The notes below the pieces were generated by a model. It searched no databases. It saw only the letters and a program-made list of their open reading frames with translations, and was not told the origin of the DNA. From positions 147,864 to 211,863 of the forward strand of contig VWND01000034.1 of the NCBI GenBank assembly GCA_009599575.1: 64,000 bases of DNA. Direction: 5' to 3'. Numbering within the stretch: the first letter of the stretch is position 1; each line of letters opens with the position of its first letter. Positions 55,800 through 64,000 of the stretch are shown here, piece by piece. The position numbers were made by a program, and so were the translations under genes. The DNA comes from Blumeriella jaapii (Eukaryota > Ascomycota > Leotiomycetes > Helotiales > Drepanopezizaceae).

Positions 55800-57500
55800 G
55801 AATAGTTACGCTAAAGACCGAAAAAAAGCTTTCGCCGCGATGGCCTTTTAGCTTAATATAATCGATAGTTTAAACAAGCTATTTTTTGAATTTTTTAAAC
55901 GATCAGTTCGAAAACGAGTTTTTTAATTTACTGCTTATTTAATTTTTATCTGCCAGATTATTACATACGCTTTTAAGCTGATTTTCAGAAAAAAAGTAGT
56001 TGAAATGTTTTTAACTTTTTTGTACGAGATCGACAGAATATTAGACGATTTTACGTATAATATTTTTTAAGATTTAATTTTATAGTTTTTTCGAACGTTT
56101 CAAAACTAATAAAATATCGATTTCGATTTTTTTAATTAATTTAGCGGAGCTAATTTCGAATGAACTTTTTTTCGAATCTTTTTTTTCGGAATATAAAAAC
56201 TTCGAACACGTGTTTTCTAAAGCCGCTAGTAACGAGCTAGCTTTTTACCGGCTTTACGATTATAAAATCGAGCTTATTATAAATAAAAAAAAGCTGAAAT
56301 ACACTTTTTTGTATAAAATATCGATTTCGAAGTTCGAAATTATTAAAACTTATTTGCAAAATAATTTTAATAAAGGTTTTATCGAACTTTTTATCGCTTT
56401 TTTCGTCGCTTTAGTGTTTTTCGCTAAAAAACCCGACGGTTTATTACGTTTTTGTATCGATTATCGAGCTTTTAATAATATTATTCGTAAGGATCGCTAC
56501 TTTTTTTTTTTTATCGATGAGATTTTTGTTCGTTTTTCGAAAGCACGAATTTTTACGAAGCTCGATATTCGTTAAGCTTTTTATAGAATTCGAATGGATT
56601 CCGCTAATAAAAAACTGACGACGTTTTATACGCGTTACGGCGTTTATAAATGCAAAGTGCTATTTTTTGGCTTTATTAATAAATTCGCAATTTATTAACG
56701 CTATATAAACGACGTTTTTTTCGATTATTTAAACGATTTTTGTATTATATATTTAAATAATATTTTTATTTATTTGTCCGATTTTTTAAAACACGTTATA
56801 TACGTTCGCAAAATGCTTTAAAAGTTCGCTGACGCTGGATTATAGGCCGATATTCGAAAGTTTAAATTCAACGTTATTCGGACCCGTTATTTAAACTTTA
56901 TTATTTCGATTGAAAGCTTAAAGGTAGATTTAGAAAAGGTTTCCGTGGTCGCTTATTAAAAGCTTTTTACTATTATAAAAGATGTATAAAGCTTTTTTGG
57001 TTTTTGTAATTTTTACCGACGTTTTATTCGAAATTATAATATAATTGCAAAGTTTTTAGTTTATTTAATTAAAGCTAACGTTTTTTACAATTTTATTTTT
57101 GAATATCAGAAAAGTTTCGACTTTTTTATACTAGCTTTTACTATTGCATTAATTTTATAATATTATAAGCAAGATTTTTTTATATATTAAAAATTGACGC
57201 TTTCGACGGCGTAGTAGTTTTTATGCTTTCGCAATTTTATAATAACGATTGGCTTTTAGTCGCTTATTTTAGCAAAACTATAGCTTTCGCAAAGCTAAAC
57301 TACGTCGTATACGATAAAAAAATGTTCGTAATCGTAAGATTTTTAAGTAATTTTCGTGCTGAATTAATTAATTTAGTTTATTAAATTAAAATAGTTATTA
57401 ATTATAAAACTTTGGAATATTTTATAACTTTTAAATTTTTAAACGTTCGATAAGCACGCTGGGCCGAGCTTTTCGCCGATTATAACTTTTTTATTACGTA
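55800..57500 (+). pseudogene. A7 reverse transcriptase and RNase H remnant
   Basis: 56210-56575 reads ASNELAFYRLYDYKIEL, KKPDGLLRFCIDYRAFNNI and ARIFTKLDIR. The catalytic box is YLNN near 56750. The thumb and RNase H follow with stops to about 57500. Confidence 0.84.
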
Positions 57501-59310
57501 TAAATCAGATAAACATAATTTTTTGGCTGACGCATTAACACGTCGTACGAGCGAATTCGATCGCTAAAACTTTTTTAAACGCACTCAGCGCTTGTAAATA
57601 CTTTTTCGAGCCGATCAGATCGATTATCGCTTTTTAATTAAAAAATTTCGATTTTTCACGGCTTTCGAAATAATTGTTTTTATTATTAAAATAATTGATT
57701 TTTTTTTCGCATTCCGTGTCGTTGATCAGCTTTTCTACGCTAATCGCATAATTAATAGCCTGATGGTTTTCCGAAAAAAAGCTGTACGAAACGCTACGAA
57801 AAAAAACGACGATAATAATATTTCGTTTTCGTATATATTTAAACGCGATTTGCTATTATATTACGGTCGTTTGATAATACCAGACGTCGATTATTTTCGT
57901 TTGGCTTTTGTACGAAAAATACACGATTAGATTTCTACCGTTTATTTTAGCGTTCGTAAAATTACGCAATTGCTTTCGGATTAATATTATTAGCGAGGTA
58001 TAACAGCTTTTGTAAAACAATATTATCGCAATTGCTACGCTTATCGAAAGAGTTTTGTTTTAAAATAAGCGCTCCGGCTTTTTTTAGCTTTTTTCTGTTT
58101 TTAATCACTTTTAAAAGCATGTTATAATAGATTTTTGCAGTTTTAATAAAAATAAATACGGTTACGATAACGTGTTCGTAATAATAAATCGCTTTTTTAA
58201 GCAGGCTATTTCGATTTTCTGTTATAAAAATATCGACGTTCGAAGTTTCGTTAAATTGTATATATTCCACGTGTATAAATATTTTGGCTTTTTAAAAAAT
58301 ATTATTAACGATCGTGGCTTTTAGTATTGATTTACTTTTTGATTTGAATTAAACAAAATATTCGGTACGCAACTGAAGCTTTCGATAGCCGTTTATTTTG
58401 AAATCGACGGTCAGACCGAAATTTATAATTAATATTTGCAAAAACGCTTTCGACTTTTCGTAAATTTTTATTAAAACGATTAGAACGAATTTCTTTTAAT
58501 AATGGATTTCGCTTAAATAGTCTTTTTTTACGAGAGTCTAGATAGCTTTTTATTTTTTGAAATTGTATACGGTTATATTTTTTATATTAATTAGAATTGA
58601 AAGCTCGATGCTTTTTTTTTTTTTAATTTTTTATATAAGTTAAACGCAAACGAAGCTCGTGCGTACGCTCGCCGCTATTACGACGCTTAGAACTTCGTTA
58701 AATCGTATTTTTAACAAGCTTACGACAAAATAAAAAAAAGTGCGAATAAGTTTCGCCGCGCGATCGATTTTAACGTTAGCGATTACGTTTGGCTCGATAT
58801 GCGTTTATTTCCGATTTCTCGGCTTTTTCGCAAGCTCGACAATTTTACAAACGGCTTATTTAAAATTATAGCTAAAATTTTCGATAACGCATTTAAATTA
58901 AACTTTTTTAGTATTATAAACGTATATTTAGTTTTTTATGCTAGTCGACTGCGTAAAGCAGCTGACGACGCGCTTTTAAATTAGATTAATTTAGTTTAAA
59001 TTTATTAATATAACTGGTAAGTTTAAATACGAAGTCGAAAAATTAATCGCTTATCGAATGCAGCGGAAAATCTTTTAGTATAAAGTTTTTTGGATAGGTT
59101 TAAATGAAAATTTTACGTGGTACTTCGCGTTTGATTTTATATACGCTTTTTTAAAAATGCGCGACTTTTATTTGGCGTATAAAAAGCTTTCCGGTCTTTT
59201 TGCAAAACTTATAAACTGGCTGAAGGCGTATTCCGAAGATTTGGATTCGTACGATCATTTGGATAGCGACGTACTAATAGATAAAAGCTCGAGGGCGCGC
59301 TTTTTTCGGA
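57501..59310 (+). pseudogene. A7 integrase and chromodomain remnant
   Basis: Integrase zinc-binding and core region at about 57770-58510. 58799-58984 reads RLFPISRLFRKLDNFTNGLF and FYASRLRKAADDALL (C-terminal module). At about 59027 YEVEKLIA, and at 59079-59138 YKVFWIGLNENFTWYFAFDF: the chromodomain pattern with the W-x-G-L and T-W-Y-x-A aromatic residues. The tail reads SYDHLDSDVLIDKSS. The minus-strand frame 57962-58270 is a shadow. Confidence 0.85.
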
Positions 59311-59321
59311 CGGAAGGGTAG

Positions 59322-59590
59322 TATAACGATTTATTTTGTTGCTATTTTTCGTGTTATTTTAGCAATTACGTATAGCTGCAAGCTTTCTGGTCTTTTGGTG
59401 GGTTTTTCTATTAATTATGAAAATTATTTATATATATAAGGCTTTTTTTTTTTAGCAACTTTTGCTTTTTGCAATTGTTAATTCTAAATAAATATTTTTG
59501 TTACAGAACCAAAGGCTCGTTTTTTATATTATATGAACACGGCGACCAGTTGACTGATCTTCCAGCCCTTCGATTAATTAGATCGTCACA
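59322..59590 (+). repeat. 3' LTR of A7 (269 bp)
   Basis: Inner end TATAACGATTTATTTTG is RIP-altered; outer end spared and ending TAGATCGTCACA. Preceded by GGACGGAAGGGTAG, the polypurine tract. Confidence 0.93.
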
Positions 59591-59595
59591 CCGCC

Positions 59596-60020
59596 CTTCT
59601 AAACTAAATCTTTTTTAATTAAACGCCTAGCGAAAACTCAACCTTTTAATCTTGCGCTTTGTAATTATAGCAATTACAATTTGCGGCTTTTTATTAAAAA
59701 TAATAAAAAGATAATTGTACGTGCATTAGCCTAAGCCACGAGATATCGAAATCGTAAATTATACAACAATATTGTATTAATTCAATTAATTTACTAAAAA
59801 ACAAATTTTTTAATTTATTATTCAAATACCTAAACGCAACCTTATTTTATTCAACTTTTTTAAAAAACACAAAAACCTTTTTGATAACTCCCCTATTAAA
59901 AACGATTTTTCTTATATTAAAAATTTTTAATTTGCAATTTCAGAAAACATTTATTTATTTAATTTAAACCCCACCAATACTTTTATTAATATTATAAACA
60001 ACGACGCTTTTCGTTTTCTT
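59596..60020 (+). other. D2 leader before gag, no gene seen
   Basis: Continues 52572-53185 after removal of A7. No LTR end, tRNA-like fold or convincing open frame. Contains short palindromes such as AATTATAGCAATTACAATT but nothing assignable. Confidence 0.4.
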
Positions 60021-61300
60021 ATGCGAAGCCGCATGCCCCTTCCTAGCTCCCCTGGTATATTCTTATTTAATAGCGCTAATATTACCGATTTTATCGAAAA
60101 ATATCAAAAAACTTATAAGAATTTCGGAATTTCTGAAACTAAAATATTCGATAAACTTTTTCGCTATTATAATCTAACCATTAAAAATATTATTAAATCG
60201 ATAAATAAATAAAAAGCTATTAGGGCTCGAAACTGGCGTAAATTAATTAAAATCTTGAAATCGAAATTTCGAAACCACGATCGCTAGCAAATTCGCGATA
60301 CTATCGCTTTTTACAAACAATTTGTTATAATAATTCGCTAAGCCAAAAAATTTAAGGCTTATTATCGTATTTATACGAAAATTTCTAACGTTTTCGTTAA
60401 TAAGAAAATCTTAAGCGAGATTAAACAAGAAAAATTGTTTTTATTTGGCCTTTCAACTAGCATTCGCAACAAAACTATTAAACATTTTAAAATTAATAAA
60501 CAAAACTTTAAAACTTTCGATTAGTATTCCAAATTTATAAAATTCGTTTTTAAACAAAACCAAAGCGAACGTATTATTAAAGCCATAAATCAAAAAAAAA
60601 ATCTTCTTTTTTCATTTACAAAAAAAACGTGGAAGTTTTAATACAAAAACATGCCCAACTATTAAAAGTTACCGAAATCGCCAAAAAACAGCCAATTATT
60701 ATATTATTCAATCGTTCCGCAAAGCTTATTGGCTTAGAAAAACTTAATAAAAATATCGAAGCTTTCGTATTAAAATTTACCGATATTAAAATTCAAAAAT
60801 TGCAAAACAAAATCGAAAGCTTTATATAACAGTAAAAAAAACTTTTTTACGTTAATTCGAATAATAAAAATAATTAAAATAACTTTTATAACAATTATTT
60901 TTTTTAAAATGCGCGAAGCGATTAATTTCGCTAAGCCATCGTAAAAATAATAACTGCTTAATAGCAACCTTTTTATATTAGCGATTAAAATCAGCGAAAT
61001 ATTAATTATAATAACGATTATCAAAAAAAAAAAAAAAACTAACGCGAAAATCAAAATCGCGGTTATTAAAATAATAAAAATAATTATTAAAACAGACCCC
61101 GTAATTTTAAATGTAAATTTTATAATAATAAAGAAATTTATTGCGAAAAACCTTATATTCGCTCCGAATGCAAAACATTTAATTTTTGTATAAATAATAA
61201 TATTTGCTATATTAACAAATACGAAGCGATTTGCCTCGGTCCGGTAAAAGCAGAAATAAGCTTTTTTAACAAAGCTAAAAATCAAAACTAATTAAATATT
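60021..61300 (+). pseudogene. D2 gag remnant
   Basis: 60021-60212 opens MRSRMPLPSSPGIFLFNSAN, then ITDFIEKYQKTYKNFGISET and LFRYYN. This matches the P.F.G.NVT.FLE.YE....YG.SD..K...LPRYC start of the Gag of this fungal gypsy group. Next RNHDR*QIRDTIAFYKQF and LFLFGLSTSIRNKTIKHFKI. 60629-60829 (EVLIQKHAQLLKVTEIAKKQ ... KLQNKIESFI) is the following helical part. At about 61141-61260 a damaged knuckle-like part reads CEKPYIRSECK, ICYINKYEAICLGPVKAEI. Frame 60770-61285 on the minus strand is a shadow. Confidence 0.78.
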
Positions 61301-62597
61301 ATTCGCTTAAAAGTAAAAAATACGAAATAAAACGACTGCTTAAAAAACAAAAAAAATGCGAAAACGATTTTTATCAATAAAAAAAAACATTCTAAAAAGC
61401 GTATTAATAAAAAAGAAAACTTTTATCCCAAATATAAATAAAATTCAAATATATAAATAAAAAACAAATATATATATTACTAATACAATTATCGTATTTG
61501 CAAATATTATAATTGCATAATTAAGCCAGCGAATCACAAAAAAGCAAAATGCTTCTGTTTTATTCGCCAAACCGACTAATATAAAAAAAAACGTTAGAAT
61601 CGAAAAAAAAAAAATTTTAAAATCCGAAAAAAAACCGATAAAACTATTAAAAAAACGCTTATAATAAAAAAAATTAACGACGATATAAAAAATATCGATA
61701 CCGACATTTCGGTTTAAATTATTTAAAACATACCAGCTTTTAAACGCTTATTATTAATGCGAAGCGAAAAATAAATCGACAAATATATTAGCTTCGAAGC
61801 CGTCGACGAAATTATTAAAAAAATTATAAAATAAAAAATTAAATTAAAATTCAGCGATTTATTTAATACAAAAAAAAGATTCGATAAAATTATTAACAAA
61901 TAAATCTTTATATTAAAAAAAAACGAAAAAATTGAAATTATTCGAAAAAAAAAACGATTTTAAATTAAAAAAAAACTAAAAAGAAATTTACAATACCGTA
62001 ATTACTTTAGCCGATAAAAAAAATCCTCGGAAAAAATCAGCTTTTTAATTTTCGCTATAAAAACCCAAAAGTCAAAACGACGAAACTGCTTTTATACGGT
62101 TATAAAAGCATCAAAAATAAAAACAATGCTTTAAAAAAATACGACCGCCCTTGTTTTATTCGTTAATAAAACCAAAGTTAATTGTATAAATCAGAAAACA
62201 GCCGAAGCTAATAAAATTCCGATTATTATCGATAAACGAATAATTTATATTACCGTTAATAAAAATACTATTAAATTTAATAAAATTGTACGAAATATAA
62301 AAGTCGACGTTAAAAATATTATTATTTATAAAAGCTTTTTAGTAATAAAAAAATATTTTTATTTTATTATTTTTAAAATGCTTTAAATTTTGGAAAATCT
62401 CGTCAGTTTTAAATATACCGAAAACGGCCAGATAAAAGCTTTTTTTTTAAATTAAAACCGATTTTTTTAAAATCAAATTATCGTCGCCGGCGATAAAATC
62501 TTTTTAATCGACGTTTTATTGAAAAACGAATAGCCGGCTTTGATTTTAAAACAAACGCTAAATTATAACAAAACCTGAAAAATATTCGGCTAAAAAT
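61301..62597 (+). pseudogene. D2 gag-pol linker and protease region, poorly preserved
   Basis: Plus-strand pieces such as VNQTKVNCINQKTAEANKIP (about 62155) and IPIIIDKRIIYITVNKNTIK lie where the protease-adjacent region should be. No D-S/T-G motif is visible. A-rich low-complexity stretches are frequent (61380-61700). Confidence 0.4.
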
Positions 62598-62630
62598 ATT
62601 TACGTCGCTAATCGAAGTAGCACCGCGAAT
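62598..62630. repeat. 33-nt hairpin unit, copy in D2
   Basis: ATTTACGTCGCTA, 7-nt loop, GTAGCACCGCGAAT arm: 33 nt, located upstream of the reverse transcriptase. In D1 the units lie instead downstream of RNase H. Confidence 0.75.
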
Positions 62631-64000
62631 AAAATTAATTAATATTAATATTTTTAATTATTAATTCGGAAATAAAAATTCCGAAATTTTCGTTTTCGTA
62701 TTAAATAAATTCGATTTATATATTCTACTTTTTTATATTAATATCAGCACTTTTTACAAGCGCAAAGCTGATAAAATACGATTCGTAAATTTTAATAAAT
62801 CCGTTAAAAATATCTTCGGAAAAATAAATAATTAATTCGAAAAAAACGAAGTAATAAAACCATTTTAATTAATTATTAACGAATTCGAAAAACTTATCAC
62901 CGGCCGATTTTCTAATTTAATATTTAACAGCCGATTTACAAAAAAACGATTTAATAATTTAGCAATCGAAATCTAATTTTTGCTAAAAAAAAAAAAGTTT
63001 TATACGAAATTCTACGCAATCGAAAAAAAACTATAGTTTTCGATTTCACCGAAATAAGCCAATTTAGCTTTAACGTTACGTTTTATATCGATATCAAAAC
63101 CGTATTTTACGAAACCTGGCAAAAAAAACCTTTTTAGTTTTTAAAGCTTTTTAAAATAAAATAATCGAAATGCTAAAAAAACGAATTAAACAAAAATCTT
63201 CGAATTCTGCTACGATTTATACAAAAACAAATAATTTATCGTTGCGAAAAAAAAAAGCATTTATAAATTTATTACCGCAATCGTCGAAATAAACAAAATA
63301 ACGATACGAAACGCTAACGTGCTATTTAACGTCGATTAATTTTTAAACGAATTCGTAAAACTAACGATCGCTTTTTTTTTCGACCTGTTTTTAAACTACG
63401 ACTATTTAATATTTAATTTACGATTTCGAAATATAACGGCAATATAAATTCCAATCGGTTTATTACGCATAACGAAAATACTTATAAAAACTATTAATTT
63501 AATCGCTTAATTCGTAAAAATCGTATATAAGATTCTTATAATTTGCATTTTTAATATTACTTTTTTTTACGTTAATAACGTTAAAATAAAAAGTTTCAAA
63601 TTATATTATAATAATAAAGGAATCTTTTTTAAAATTCGACGCTATATAATAAAACATATTTAAAATATCGATAAAATCATAATTTTCTTCGAAAAAGCCA
63701 AAGCTACTATTGGCCCTCGATTAAAATTTTGTATGCCCGAAATAAATATTACTAATTATATAATTAATAACGTTGGCCGCCATTTTTAACGAAAAAAAAT
63801 TAAAAAGATTTGCGAATAAAAAAAATATAAAAATATTACCGAAGCCAAAGCTTTTATTAGCGTTATGATTTACTATCGTCATTAAATCAAAAACTTTTTT
63901 TAAAAAGCTGCATCTATTTACGCTATAATAAAAAAAAAATCGATTTCGTTTAAAAAAAAAAGCAAAGCAAAATTATAAAAATCTTTAAAAACGATTTTTT
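62631..64000 (+). pseudogene. D2 reverse transcriptase remnant, cut by window end
   Basis: From about 63030 reads FDFTEISQFSFNVTFYIDIK and KTVFYETW; then FKLRLFNI after 63390. The metal-binding box near 63583 reads NNVKIKS (both Asp changed to Asn). Later KIPYARNKY-type and EAKAFISVMIYYR. Unlike D1 there is no insertion at 63312, which shows the empty target site of C2. Confidence 0.75.

Larger units (their letters stand above)
53186..59590 (+). mobile_element. Complete family A chromovirus A7 (6405 bp)
   Basis: LTRs of 268 and 269 bp; duplication CCGCC (53181-53185, 59591-59595). Plus-strand domain order as in A5. Its chromodomain is the best preserved of the family in this window. Confidence 0.95.
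52572..64000 (+). mobile_element. Family D Ty3/gypsy element D2, interrupted by A7, runs off the window
   Basis: 59596-64000 holds the family D gag, protease and reverse transcriptase on the plus strand; the last 1035 bp align with D1. Removing A7 (duplication CCGCC) joins it to 52572-53185, which is then its 5' end (LTR and leader, ends not resolved). The 3' end lies beyond the window. Insertion of D2 into A6 at about 52571 is inferred. Confidence 0.7.

Noticed and set aside
60770..61285. 171-codon hydrophobic minus-strand frame, looks like a membrane protein
   Set aside because: It is antisense to the D2 gag; the Ile/Phe richness comes from A-rich text on the other strand.

Overview
The window is a graveyard of fungal LTR retrotransposons with no intact gene. 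I recognise four Ty3/gypsy (Metaviridae-type) families, called A to D here, plus one unclassified decayed block. Coding domains of the expected kind (Gag zinc knuckle, aspartic protease, reverse transcriptase, RNase H, integrase, chromodomain) can be read only as short stretches full of stop codons. C has become T and G has become A nearly everywhere except in CpG and some GpC steps. That is the signature of repeat-induced point mutation (RIP), so the source is very probably a filamentous ascomycete (Pezizomycotina) with AT-rich isochores. I cannot name the species. I see no rRNA, tRNA, CRISPR array or bacterial-type gene.

Layout. 1-1288 is the 3' end of a plus-strand family B element (B1), inserted in a minus-strand family C element (C1, 1289-3474). 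C1 lies in a plus-strand family D element (D1), whose visible pieces are 3475-3821, 9813-10645 and 32256 to about 34200. D1 also carries a complete family C element (C2, 3822-9807, minus, target-site duplication AAACG) in its reverse transcriptase region, and a family A element (A1, 10646-32250, plus, duplication AAAGC) in its RNase H region. A1 contains A2 (minus), A2 contains A3 (minus), and A3 contains A4 (16157-22558, minus, complete): five levels of nesting, four of them within one family. A deletion at 32054/32055 removed the right end of A2 and about half of A1.

34201-36766 is an AT-rich stretch followed by an unclassified decayed coding block (E). A truncated minus-strand family A copy (A6, 36767 to about 52571) holds two complete plus-strand elements: A5 (37089-43501, duplication ACGTC) and B2 (43729-50190, duplication TATAG/TATAA). 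From about 52572 to the window end lies a second family D element (D2, plus), interrupted by complete A7 (53186-59590, duplication CCGCC).

Family A elements are about 6.4 kb with LTRs of about 265 bp (TGTGACGA...TCGTCACA) and a C-terminal chromodomain, so they are chromoviruses. Family B is about 6.46 kb with 242-294 bp LTRs holding tandem repeats. Family C is about 5.99 kb with 173 bp LTRs. Each originally encoded the parts for one copy-and-paste cycle: Gag for the particle, protease, reverse transcriptase/RNase H for cDNA synthesis, and integrase for insertion. All of them now look dead.

Two signals go beyond ordinary decay. First, a 33-nt hairpin-forming unit, exactly 33 nt in each of ten copies, sits in families A and D and in block E, in both orientations. 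Second, in every LTR pair checked, RIP spares the outer edge of the element and hits the inward-facing half of each LTR.
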